DNA from: Gavia stellata
Lineage: Eukaryota > Chordata > Aves > Gaviiformes > Gaviidae
Reading direction: 5' to 3'
Assembly (NCBI RefSeq): GCF_030936135.1
Contig: NC_082594.1
Location: 103,579,020 to 103,643,019 of the forward strand
Length of the DNA stretch: 64,000 bases
Of this stretch, positions 50,901 to 62,320 are shown piece after piece (the stretch's first letter is position 1; each line of letters starts with the position of its first letter). The position numbers and the translations under genes were made by a program. Under the pieces are notes generated by a model. It searched no databases. It was not told the DNA's origin and worked only from the letters and a program-made list of their open reading frames with translations.

Positions 50901-52834
50901 AGGTGATTAGGCAGCTTTGCATCCTTACTAGATAACTGCAGCCTCTGAGAGGTTAAGAGACTTAACTGTAACTCTTAGTAATCACTAATCTAAAGTGTGC
51001 TTTTGATAAATCTGCATGTTTTTCTGTTCCAAAAATGTTACTGAACCTTAAATTTAGCTCATTAACCTGTAGCATAACCAACCTATCTATTCTTGATGAG
51101 AGCTCATAATGAACTATGTACATTATAGTTGTACATTTGTACAAGATTAAAGTCTGTTTGTCTATATATAGGTGCATGGGTATGTATAAGGACTCTAAAA
51201 TTCAATGTACATAGAAGACAGACAAAGAGGAATGAAATCTGCTTTCTGGGAGGCAATTAAGTGTTTACATTATTGATGCCTATAATTAATTAAGCATTGG
51301 GGATCATTGACAGGTTCTGTTAATCATGTGGACTGGATATGCTCTACTTCCTCCTTTTCAAGGGGCATCAGCATTTTAAAAGCTAGGGAAGGAACAGAAG
51401 ATATTGCCCCAGGAAAAGATTCAAATGAACATCCTGATTTGAAGGAAAGCAAAAATGTAAATCTGAACAGAGATCCAGGGAAAGATCAGGTGTAAAGGCT
51501 ATGTGCTTCCCCAGTTGCCTATTTGGCAAATTTTGGGGTGGACATGTTTGCATAAGAACTGATATTCTCCTCTTGAGGCAGGTAAGCATCCAAATAGCAT
51601 AACAGATGGACGATACACAGAATGGGGAGACTTCTAAAGTCTAGTCAGGTGCAAATGGGTTTTTCCTTTTATTTCTTCTCACCTGACACTAAAGCCATTG
51701 TGTCTGCCATGCCCACCATGCAAGCATGTATTTAATTTCTACTTTAAGAGCTGTCTGCTGTTGAGAGTGATTTTGAAGTAACTCAGTTAGCTAAGCATTT
51801 CCTTCTGGGAGGTGAGATGAGCCTTTAAATGGAGGTACCGTTCTCTAGGGTATATAAGGGCATAAGAGCGCCCTCCAGGCTGATTCAAACACAGGGCTTT
51901 CCTGCAAAAGATAATTCTTCCAGGAATTAGCAAAGCCAGGAACTCATTGGCATTTAAGAGGTTGATGAGATTTTCCAGTCCTCATGAATTTCCAAGATAT
52001 TGGTAGTATTTCCTGATTTTTCTTCAACCTGTCTCCTGTAGCTCATTTTCATTTCTGAAGTTTATCTTCAAGTTTCAAAACTGCCATTTACTGTTTTTCC
52101 TTTCCTGCTTCCTTCCCCTCAGGTTTCAATAACAAGAACCATCCTGCCACTGGACAGTACATGCAGCAGTGTAGCCTGGGTGTTCCTCTCTTACACCTAC
52201 GCCTATACTGGATGTCACTCACGATAGGTACTACTTCCGATTATAGATGAAAAAATCACTCAACCATTTAGCACTCTCTGGATGTATTGTTACACAACCA
52301 GCATATGATGCATTTTAAGAGTATTTCTGCGATCAGTTAATCTTCTATACAAGCCATGCCCTGACTGTCACAAAGTGTAATTTTATGCATGACCTCAATG
52401 GCTGACCCTCCCAGAGTCATGTAAGGAAAAATTATTTCAGAGCAATCCAGCTAGATAAGGCAGTCAGATAAAGAGATTCAGGGCATTAGGCATGGTCTGT
52501 TCTCCAGCAGTGTATACTTTCAAGAGCTGGCTGTCTGAAAATGTTGCATAAAGAATTTTTATGTTGAAAAAATGATATTTAAATGCTAGTTTTGAGAGGG
52601 TTTTTCAATAATAAGTTGATTTCTTTTTTTGAAGTTAAAATAACAAATCAAAAAACAGTTTTGAGAATTCAGAGGTAAAAAAGTCCTACAAGGTGAATGA
52701 AGACTACTCAAGTTAAATAGCACAGGTCTTGTGTGCAGTCGACTTCTAAGGGAGCAGTCTCCTGCCAGAGAAAGGAGTTTCTTTTAGACAGGTAACCATC
52801 TATGACTTCTGATTTCACCTCTAACACCTCCTTC
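47961..52834. other. Intergenic, no gene recognised
   Basis: The first few hundred bases may be the more 5' part of the antisense CR1 fossil. A purine-rich, GC-richer patch lies at about 48960-49460, and antisense frames over it have no domain. The remainder is AT-rich with short open frames. Nothing else is supported. Confidence 0.5.
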
Positions 52835-52930
52835 TTTGTGGCATCGAGCAAAGTGCCTTAACTTTTCCGCATCATGGAATTCTTTTTTTATGTCCGCAGA
52901 AGAGTGATGCAATATTCATCTCTCTATAAG
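52835..52930 (+). mobile_element. Possible MIR/CORE-type SINE fragment
   Basis: The order of words GAGCAAAGTGCCTTAACTTTT, then CCGCATCATG, then AAGAGTGATGCAATATTCAT, and finally CTCTCT resembles the conserved second half of MIR-type SINEs (GGCAAGTCACTTAACCTCT, CTCATCTGTAAAA, GATAATATTCATCTC). Such SINEs are very old and sparse in bird genomes. The match is by eye over fewer than 100 bases and could be fortuitous. Confidence 0.4.
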
Positions 52931-54463
52931 AACAAATCCGATAATGTTTTTAGTTTCTAAAGGTTCCATTTCACATGTTAGCTGATGACATTTTTTTCTC
53001 TCCAGACTCCTGCTAGTAGACTTGAAGGCAAAAATGAATTGCCCAAATCCCTTGGGAGTATTTTCCACATGGACATGTAACATACTATATAACTTTCATT
53101 ATCTGGCACTCCTTCCTTACAGTTAGTAACTATAGGAAGGAGGGGATTTTGTGGACTGTGAGTGGTTTAGATGGGCAATTCACTTTTCATGGGTTTTAGC
53201 TTTTGCTTTGAATATGTTGCGTAGGCACCTAAAGTTGTAACTAACTTAATACCATCAAAGGCAACATCTGATATTTCCAAACAAACAGAGCCCACAATAT
53301 TACAACCCACAAGCAATCGAAGAATATGTCTTTCTTCGACAGCACTTCTAGGGGTCTTCATTGTCTTTAGTGGGCCAACACTTTTTTTTTTTTTTACTAA
53401 CTCCATTGGTTCAAAGAGCTGGAGTAACCAGAAACACATCAAATTCAACAACACCCATGAGTTGTCATCATATACTGTTATCTCAAGATAGGGAGAAGAA
53501 AGTTAAAAAAACCATAATGCAGCAGTTATTCCTAACTTGCCCAAGGCAAATCAGTTTTTGGTGTGCATTTTTGTCCAGGCTTGTAGCTACCTGTGCAGGC
53601 TGAGATACATGCTTGTGGGAGGGTTCTCTGACTTCTTTCAAGGTGCATTGTACACTGAAAGAAAATCTCATCCTTTTCATATTAGACAGTTGCCCCCCAC
53701 CCCTCCCAATGTTATGTGGAGAAGATTATTAGTATGGAACATAATGGCAACACCATCCTTCTAATGGGGAAAGAGTCTCATAGAGGATTATTTCCTAACA
53801 GCGACCTTACTTGTGGATTCAAAAGCAGAAGCTGTGAAACTCTGCCAGCTATGTTCTTTGTCGTCCTTGTGAATTATGCAGCTGGTAGAGTAAAGCTTTG
53901 ATGTTGATTGGAATACTTGACTTTCCTGTACCTGTCTAATACCATGATTATACTTCTGTATTTGATCAAAACGAGGAATCTACATTAAAGAGCTACACCA
54001 AGTACCTCCTAGTTTGATTTAAAAAAAAAAATCACATGTTTTCCCAGGGCTGTAGCACTTAGGAATTAAGTCCCACTCCAAGTCCAAGTTTAGCTTTTGT
54101 CATAAGAACAACTGTAATGACCTATTTTACATAATATTTTAACAGATGGAAGTTTAGAATTTCTGTACAAAATTTCAACATAGCCGCAATCTTGCAGTAA
54201 AGAAATTATTAGCACTGCAATTAGGTACCTTTAATTGAATCCCTGACACTTACTTAATTCTAGCATCACTACAGACACACTATGAGAAGCAGTAAAATCA
54301 ACTACGACACACCCCTCCTAGTTTCCCATTGGCTGGAAACTTGTTAGGCTTGATGGGTAGGCACTGTAGTCAGAGAAGATTTCAAAGCAAATAAATAGCA
54401 GGTCCTCCTAGCCAGTCAGAAATGGATTTCCACCTGTCTGAACCTCAGACTGGAGAGAGCCGC
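52931..54463. other. Upstream flank of CLDN17, no gene recognised
   Basis: AT-rich intergenic DNA with short non-coding frames. A T-run lies at about 53382-53395. Regulatory elements for CLDN17 may be present but none can be pinned down. Confidence 0.5.
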
Positions 54464-54473
54464 TTTTAAAAAA
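54464..54473 (+). promoter_or_regulatory. Weak TATA-like motif upstream of CLDN17
   Basis: CTTTTAAAAAAA lies about 140 bases before the CLDN17 start codon, at a distance that would give a 5' UTR near 110 bases. The motif is a poor TATA match in AT-rich DNA, so it is only a candidate. Confidence 0.25.
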
Positions 54474-54606
54474 ATCCAACAACTTGCCGTATGAGGAAAC
54501 TACTGGAGAAAATATTCCCTCTCATACTTTATATTTCTTCTATGAAAAAGTGATTTTGGAAGACTTTCTAGGCCACCTTGCTTGAGGTGTCTTTTTCAGA
54601 AGAACC

Positions 54607-55275
54607 ATGGCTTGCTGTGTGTTAGAAATCATTGGTCTAATATTCGGAGGTGTCAGCATGGTCGGGACTTTGGCAGCCACAGTTATGCCGCAGTGGAGAG
54701 TTTCTGCCCACATTGATAGCAACATTGTGGTGTTTGAGACCATCTGGGAAGGACTGTGGATGGACTGCGTCAGTCATCTGGGCATCAGGCTGCAGTGCAA
54801 ATTCTACGACTCTGTCCTGGCTCTCCCCCCACCCTTGGAGGCATTCAGAGCCCTCATGTGCACTGCAGTGATCCTGTCAATCATTTCCTTTTTGATGGCC
54901 ATTGTTGGTGTGAAATACACTCACAGGACCAAGGAGGATCCCCAGGGCATCAGTATCTTCATACTGGCAGCTGGAGTTGCCTTTCTCCTGACAGGCATCC
55001 TCGTTCTGATCCCTGTGTCCTGGACTGGAGGTAGCATCATTCACGACTTCTATGACCCAAAAGTCCCTATGCCACTGAAACGAGAACTCGGAGCTGCTCT
55101 CTATGTGGGCTGGGTGAGCACTGCACTTCTCATCGCTGCGGGAGTAATGTACTGTAGCTTCTGGTGCTGGGCTGATACATCCTCAAAACCCAGGTATCCA
55201 TCGCTTTCCCGTCACAGATTGCACAAACCTGACTTTGCAGGAGGGCCGTCCCTAAGCGTGCATGCCTATGTGTAG
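54607..55275 (+). CDS. CLDN17: Claudin-17, tight-junction membrane protein
   Basis: Single-exon gene for a 222-residue claudin; human claudin-17 is 224. Mammalian claudin-17 forms a paracellular anion channel. Membrane segments lie at about 7-27, 82-102, 116-137 and 163-185. The claudin signature is complete: W30, G49-L50-W51, C54, C64, R81. Assignment to claudin-17 rests on RLQCKFY (61-67), LALPPPLE (71-78), RALMC (81-85), LTGILVLIPVSW (128-139) and KRELGAAL (158-165), and on its position after CLDN8 on the same strand. K65, the residue linked to anion selectivity of human claudin-17, and R31 are kept. It ends in HAYV, so the usual C-terminal YV ligand for PDZ proteins is present. Unlike the CLDN8 product it has no cysteine after segment 2 (VKYTHRTKED), and few after segment 4 (C183, C187), so palmitoylation may differ. 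The start has a good context (ACCATGG). A divergent claudin-8-like paralogue is the alternative; a tree would settle it. Confidence 0.9.
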   Translation: MACCVLEIIGLIFGGVSMVGTLAATVMPQWRVSAHIDSNIVVFETIWEGLWMDCVSHLGIRLQCKFYDSVLALPPPLEAFRALMCTAVILSIISFLMAIVGVKYTHRTKEDPQGISIFILAAGVAFLLTGILVLIPVSWTGGSIIHDFYDPKVPMPLKRELGAALYVGWVSTALLIAAGVMYCSFWCWADTSSKPRYPSLSRHRLHKPDFAGGPSLSVHAYV

Positions 55276-55888
55276 TTGCTACATATGACCATTCTGCTTA
55301 GCATGTCGATATGTACTGATTGACTTCAGTGTCTAACTAATCTCTGAGTCTGTAATGGAGGAACAATTTTGTTCATTTGCTATTTACTATTGACATACAT
55401 ATCTGCTCCCTAACATGCTTACAGGAAATGTTATTACATGGGCATTATGTTAGAGCACAGTCAGAAGAAAAATCTCACCGTTTTATGGGAATGAAGAATG
55501 GCATGGGAACAGCAGCAGCCAGGAGTCTCTCAGAGAAGACGAACAGCATAGGGTTGGGCTGGAAGGAAGGCAGCTGCTGTGCAATAGCACCATTGCTCTC
55601 CCCTAAACCCATGATGTGCAAAGGGAGCAGTGCATTTTACTCTCAGGTAAAGTCTTCATAAGGACTGCTTTAGGACAGTGGTGAGAAGGATGGAGTTGGC
55701 AGCATGGCTGAAGCAGCTGCTGAATGAGTGGAGAAGCTGCCAGCAATCTAACTTCCAATATTGGCACACAAATGTTCATGCTCTCCCATCAGAGGCCTCT
55801 ATGATTGGCTATGGATTTCACTGGTGCTTGTGGAGTTGATGTATCCTTCTTATCTCTTCTGCAGGGCACAGAATCCAGCTCATGGAAT

Positions 55889-55894
55889 AATAAA
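55889..55894 (+). terminator. Candidate poly(A) signal of CLDN17
   Basis: The first AATAAA after the CLDN17 stop codon that I found, about 610 bases downstream. An ATTAAA variant follows at 56068-56073. Which is used cannot be told from sequence. Confidence 0.35.
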
Positions 55895-58800
55895 ATTTTT
55901 GATCACTTCACCAGGCTTTACCATGAATGTATTAGCTTTCTGTTGCTTGCTACCTCTCGTCTTTTATGGCTTCTCCTGTTCTATAGGCAGCATGTCCTCT
56001 TCTACAAAATTCAGGACAGACCATCTGTCTTTATGCACTTTAAAGCACCGTGCTAATGTAAAGTATAATTAAACAAGCCAGGCAATGTAAATGTGCAATC
56101 CCCACTTGCCCATTGGAGGATCAGGAGTTCCTGCCTACATCTTCCATCACACTCACAAAAGGCAAGCCCTGATGTTGTTCTGACTGTTTTGTGTTTGCAA
56201 GACTTATTTGAAAATGTAGACTGAGCAGCCTGATGCCTGTCTGTCCACTGTGCAGAATTCAACAGTATTTGCAGCTGTACATTATTTTTTTTCACAGCTG
56301 AAAACTTGGAACCTGCTTTTGACAGTGTCCATATCACAACATTGATAAATGACCAAAGAAGGTCCAGTTCAAAATATTTTTTCTGGTTCTTTACACAGTA
56401 GTAATGGATAGTACCATTTAATTGATAATTTCATGACACAGATACTCAGTTTGATCCTTTTCTGTGTCTGTGACTGATATCTGAAAAATAGGGTGTAATG
56501 ACTTTTCGAGTTGAGCAGAGAAATGCCTTTGTATGTTCATTTGACTCTTCAATTTGAAGAAGAACATGGAAAGCTGCATTTAATTAAACAAGCCTTTTAT
56601 TAACTTGACTTCAGATTAACCTAAATGAAACAGTGCCGTTGAACACAGATATTCATTACATGTATTAACTAATGTGCATTTACATTTAAGACAACCAGCT
56701 CAGATCTTTTAGTGGGAATTTTCTAGTCACCAGAAAACAGGTTTAATGTATCCTGCTCATCACTTGAGCAGTCAAATCAGCACTTATTAATTCCAGATGA
56801 GCCTTTAAGAGAATGTTTGTAAGTAGGTTTTCTAGTACTAAACCATGTATTTTTATGCTGTCTTATAGCTGCTGATGTCTGTCACAGCAGCTATCACTGG
56901 GTCAGACAGCTCATTTCAGTGGAGTCATTCTGTTGACTGTGATAATAATTTCTACTAGCCTGAGGACCTCCACCTATTAATTTATTGTATTTATATCCTG
57001 TAATACATACTTTGTTTAATAAGGAACTCTTTGGTGAGTAAGCCAGAACTGCACTTTTTGGATTCATTTAGATATGACATTTGTGATTAACAAAGCAGGG
57101 GATGAAGACATTTGCAATGCAAATTTGATACATATTTATATGTAGGTTATGGATTTAAATGATGACGTGTTCAGTGTAATGCAACTTTATGCAGATGTAA
57201 GTGCTTAAGAAGTAATTAAGCGCAGTTTTCTATAACATTAATTAAAGGATCCTGAATGCTTTCACTATCAGTGGGTTCATCTAGAAATCAAATTTGAAGT
57301 GGGTGTGCCATTTAGACTAGTAACTTTATTTTCAAAGAGTTGAAAGATAAAACTGCTTTATTTGAGCATTTAAAATTAATTTCAAAGAAAACCTAAGCTT
57401 TTTACATCTAACATTAACACCTGATGGCTGCATATTGCTCCATTTCTCTCTTTTACCAGTTGATCAAAAGATGAGCTCAAACAAAACCTCTAAGCTCGGA
57501 CAACCTTGTGCTTGTGTGTGGGTTTGGAATCTGACCTTGATTCCAAGTGTAGAGCGAGGCTGGGCTGCTGTTCGGGTGTCTGGGGTTTTATTGACACAAA
57601 TGGCAATTTCCGGTGATGTGATTTAGCACTTTAGACTCACCCAAATATGTTTAAGAGTCTGTGACACTAAAATTTCTGAATTTGATGCAGGAACAAATTT
57701 TCCATAGGTTGGTAATCTGCAAGAGGTGTAACACGGTGGTTGACCTTCTCCCTTTGAACAGAACAAAAATTGCTTTATTGCGGATTCTGGTGGGTAAAAC
57801 CCCCTAAAGATGATTGCTAGGCATTTTACCTCTGTACGCGAGGAATGCATTTGGCTGAGTAAACTGTATGGGTGCATTTGCATCTGCTAAGGGAGACAGA
57901 ATTTCTTCTTTCTTTTCCCCTATTCAAAACCTGTGATGCTCAGAACTGACTAGTTGGAAGCTGCAGTTTGGAGGTATGAGTAAGAAAAGGAAGTTTTAAG
58001 GGCTTTAATGAAAAACTGCAGTTGAGCTTTGAAAATAAACTGCTGCCATTCATGAGTTTTCTGAGGGTAATAGGAAGAGCTTGGCTTGAGGGGAATGATG
58101 GAGGAGCTTGCACAGGTCTCTAGTGCCCAAGTCTGCACCTTCTACCCTCCATCTGCTGCTCTAGGAGAGCTCCTGCCCTTTCCAGGTTATATCCAGCCAG
58201 ACCCAGTCTCAGGTAACCCCAAGTGTCTAAGACGACTCTCGGAGCTTATTTAGATGGCCGAACATGTCCTTCCTGAGTGAGACAGGTGAGGAGAGGATGC
58301 TCAGGAACATGTGTAATGCAGCAAAGACATTTAGGGGAAGGGCCACCTCTTCACTCCAGGGTGCAGGAGGGTCATGGAAACAAAGTATTGGTTACACACT
58401 ACGTGATGGAGGACCAAGAGGAAGCATGCTGTGAATAATCGCTATTGAGTTGACTTTTCTCTCAGAAGAAAAGGCCTGACATGTGGGTGTCATTTGTTGT
58501 GGATGGGCCAGGGATTACTAAAATGTTGTGTCAGGTTTTCATGTGCTGGAGCTCTGCTTTCATTGAGGAGTGGAGGCGGTAAACTTGCTTTAGTGATGCT
58601 ATGTTCACATTCTTCTAGGCACAACTGTCAGAAACTTCGGGCCTGCTGTATTTGTTAATAACAGCTGATTAAATATTGTGGTTAAATATCTAGTTTAATA
58701 TCCTGATGCTATCATATACTTTAATATTTTGTGACTGCAGGAGAAAATGTCTTTGTAAATAAATGTGAATAGCTGAGATTTTGCTATGCATTTGAAATAA

Positions 58801-61423
58801 ATGTATGAACCCTTCAGGTTTTTTTTTTACCATTGTATCATTGTTTCTTTTTTATATTAAAGTGAATGAATATATTTCCCCATTGCCAGGGAAAGACAGC
58901 GTCAGTATTTTTATAATGTCCTTTTCTGATTCAGTCTTGGTTTTTACATCATGCTTTGGGTTTTGCTAGATAAGAAACAAAGTGGCTCTGATTCCTTAGG
59001 AAACAAAATACACAAAACTGATTTAGTGCTGACTTCTTATAAGAAGTTTCCTGAAGAAAATTGATATTTCAAAAGCTGGTTGCGAAATGTATATTTATCT
59101 CTGAGATGAAAAGAAAAGATTCTGGAGCAAATAATCCACCACTAAGATGCAGCCTAGGGAATATATTTATGGTAAAAATGACGGCTTAGCAAAACATTTC
59201 ATTATAACAGAAAGGTGAATCAGACATATTTTGAGACAAATAAATGCATGCAGTCGTTGGTCCTGATATGCAGAGACAAAGCTCTGTGTGAGGGACATTG
59301 AGACTAGACGAGTTTATGTTAAAAATGTTACAACTCTCCTGAAAATCAGTGTGAAGACTCACAAAGTCAGAAATGGGAGCTTGATTGTGTCCTTCTGATT
59401 GACTGTAACCACCCTTTTGAAAAAGGCTCAAGAGGTCTTTTCAGGGGAGTCCTACGTCATCTTTGAAAACTGGGACAGAGCTGACCCACCAAATAAACAA
59501 TTCCTTTCTTTTGTATCTGGTATGGAAATGCCTCTGACTTACACACTTTGCTTTCCTGATATGAGTCTCAGAGTCCGAGTAAGACTAACCTGGCATTTTA
59601 GGACTACTTTAAGAAACAAAGAGCAAAAAAACCCAAGAAATGCCATGATAAGGGTAGGACATTTTCAGCTGAAAAGGTCTGTGTCAGTGCTTCTTACGCT
59701 CAATTGCCACTCGCAGAAAATGTTTCAGCTGTCAATGAGGACAAACAAAAAACTATTCAAAAAACCCAAAGATTTTTAGCAACATCAAGGAACAGAACTG
59801 GCTAGGGAAAGGGTTGTGACAGCAGTATTAACAAGCCATGTACACCTGCAGAGTCAGCATCAGATAGTTTGTTCAATTCCAGGGATCAGAATGGATTGAA
59901 GCTGGTGTGTACTCAGTGACAATATAACTGATTGCATCCTTTTTAAAATAATTAAGGGAAAAAGAGAAAATACTGTATTGAACTCAGCTGGTTTTGTACC
60001 AGAAGAAAAGCAGAACACAAAAGGTTACCTGAGATTCTCATCCCTACACTTCTAGCCCTTTAAAAATGAAAGTGTGAGCTAATTTTACCATTAGGCTTTT
60101 TATTCTTTTATCTAGCCATTTGCCTGTGCCTACAAAAAGGCTTGTCACTTGAATGTGTTATCACCTGAACAGCTTGAAATTTTGAGGTGTTTTAGAAAAG
60201 TAAACTTTACTGTGCTTTTACTTTCTGTTACCAGCCAGTTCAAGTAGTGAGCTCAACGGCGTGCGTGTGCTGATGCAGAGACTCTGTATCAAAGTGACAC
60301 TGCTCTTCAAAGCGCCTCCTTCATGTTGGCCCTGCAAACCAGAACAAATCTTGCTGGTAAGATGAGTTTTAAGAAGTGTCATTTTAATCAAGGATTCTGG
60401 ATCCGTCTGTTATCCAGGAGTGCTCACCGCTCGAGTTGTAATGATTGCTGCAGTGACAAGGGAAGCAAAGCTAGAGAATCTGGATGCAGCTCTCTGGTCT
60501 GAGGAGGGAACCGACAGAATTGTCCCAAGATGTTTGAACTGGTTATCGTTCATCCTAATGCATGTACACTTCCCTTGCCCCAATAATTTCCAAGCAAGCA
60601 GTACCTGTGTATCAATCACTAGAGATGAATTTATCATGCAGTTTCCTTCAGCATTCCCTTTTTATTTATTTAAACATCACTCTTCACCTAAACAGCAACA
60701 AAAAAAAGAGCTCACAGCGATTTAATTGACAAATCCAATACCTCTGTGCAAAAAAGACGCTTCAAAAATAGAAAGCACAAACCCATCAAGTTCTGTTCCC
60801 TGCATCAGCATCAGTCAAACTGAATAATACATTAAGCTTGCTAAATCTCTGTTGCCCACTTCTGCTATGGACCTTAATCTGTGGTCTTTGTCTCAGTTAC
60901 CATGAAGTAGTCCCTGATTGCGAAATGACAAAGATCATAAGTACATTAACGTTTCAGCTTCTGTCTGATGGATGAGTGACTGACAGAATGATAAGCAATG
61001 TTTATTCATTCAGAGTTTCCACTGTAATGCCAGATGGTGCTGGGAGATAGAAAGTAATCTCTAGACCCCAACAAACATTGCCTCACATATTGTCACATTC
61101 ATTCTGAATTTAGCAAAAATTTGCAACATAAACTCCACGTGTTGAAGAAAAGTGTATTGTTAACGAAGTACTTTTTGTGAGGCCAAGTTTCACAGGTCAG
61201 CCTGAGTCCTGGTCTCTCACTGGCACATCCAAAATGCTGTCCGCAAGCTCTTCTTACACCAGCCTGCTGGTTGCTGCAGCCACGCAAGGGTCGATGCGGG
61301 GAAGGCCAGCGCTGGTGCTAGAGCTCCTGCCTGCAGCCCCAAGACAGAGGATGCATGATGGTAGACTGCCTTTGCAGGGCTCTAAAGGAAGAGCACACTC
61401 CTTCCCTCATCTGAATGTGCCCT
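55895..61423. other. CLDN17 3' flank, no further gene recognised
   Basis: AT-rich DNA with short open frames. By mammalian gene order the next gene in this direction would be GRIK1, but no glutamate-receptor exon was recognised before the window ends. A run of T lies near 58820-58828. Confidence 0.5.
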
Positions 61424-61822
61424 TGTAGTGGGTTGACCTTGCTGGCTGCCAGATACCCACCCAGATGCTCTCTCACTCCCCCTCCGCACGCTCTTCCCCT
61501 GCTCCAGCGCGGTCTCTCCAGGGGCTGCAGGGGATCCCTGCTGGAGCACCTCCTCCCCCCCTCCTCCTCTGCCCTCGGGGCTCGCAGGGCTGTTTCTCAC
61601 ACTTTTCTCCTCACCCCTTGGTGCTGGGCAGCGTTTTGCCCTTCCTTACCCAGGCTTTCCCTGAGGCGCTGCCATCGTGGCTGCAGGGCTCAGCCGTGCC
61701 CTGCGGTGGGTGGGTTGGAGCCGGCTGGAACCGGCTGTGTCCGGCACGGGGCAGCCCCGGCCTCTCCTCACAGCGGCTGCCCTGCAGCCCCTGCCAGCGC
61801 CGGGGCACCTACAGCCAGTACA
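61424..61822 (+). mobile_element. Probable solo LTR of an avian endogenous retrovirus
   Basis: A block of about 400 bases, far richer in GC than its surroundings, starts TGTAGTGGGTTGACC and ends CCAGTACA, so it has the TG...CA ends of an LTR. The start and several inner segments (GGGGCTGCAGGGGATC, GGAGCACCTCCTCCCC, GGGCTGTTTCTCAC, GGTTGGAGCCGGCTGG) match, from memory, a dispersed LTR-type repeat common in bird genomes. The 5 bases before it (GCCCT) and after it (GCCCC) agree at four positions, compatible with a worn target-site duplication. No retroviral coding sequence is next to it, so it would be a solo LTR, formed by recombination between the two LTRs of a former provirus. Overlapping open frames inside it (up to 151 codons) are composition artefacts. 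The family name cannot be given without a library search. Confidence 0.68.
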
Positions 61823-62320
61823 GCCCCACTGAAAGTGTCTTCCTACGGTGCAGCGGTGATGGGTGACTGAGGGGCCATCAAGGTGGTGTGGTGGCCTCCC
61901 TCCCCACCAGACCTCATCCCACAGCCCTCAGGGAGGCGAGCCAGTCTGGGCCGGTGATGGTGACTGGGGCTGGCCACAGGCTGGCCATCACCAGGTGCCA
62001 CTGCGGGCCCCAGGCCTGGCTGGGACAGCAGCCCCAAGGGTGAGTGCAGCATTGGAAGGGGACAAGGCTGCAGCCTGGTTGTGTGTTGGCACCATGTCAG
62101 AGCTGGCCTTCAGCACTAGCAGCCAGACCCTGAGGGGAGTGGAAGAGGTTGCAGAGCCTCTTGGTGCACTGTCCTGTTGTTTCCCATCTGCCACGGCCTA
62201 ACCCAGGTGCCTTGTGTTCAGGCCTGAAGACCTCCTGGAGTCCTCCCGCCCTCCAGCTTGGTCACAGTGGGCCAGGAAGGGAGTAGTGAGTGTGACCAAG
62301 AGGGGTGCTGCTCTGCACAG
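61823..62320. other. GC-rich stretch after the LTR-like block
   Basis: The GC-rich composition continues for about 450 bases beyond the presumed LTR end, with repeated CTGGCC and GGTGATGG words and an 8-base inverted repeat (GGTGATGG at 61953-61960, CCATCACC at 61985-61992). No domain is seen in its open frames. It may be further transposon sequence or locally GC-rich unique DNA. Confidence 0.45.

Noticed and set aside
53167-53454. A 95-codon - strand frame upstream of CLDN17
   Set aside because: No domain or similarity recognised; length is not unusual for chance in a 64 kb window.
54540-54743. A frame antisense to the start of CLDN17
   Set aside because: Short shadow of the coding strand with no domain.
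61415-61870. Two overlapping Pro/Ser/Leu-rich frames of 151 and 133 codons
   Set aside because: They lie in the GC-rich LTR-like block, where stop codons are rare by composition; neither resembles a known protein.
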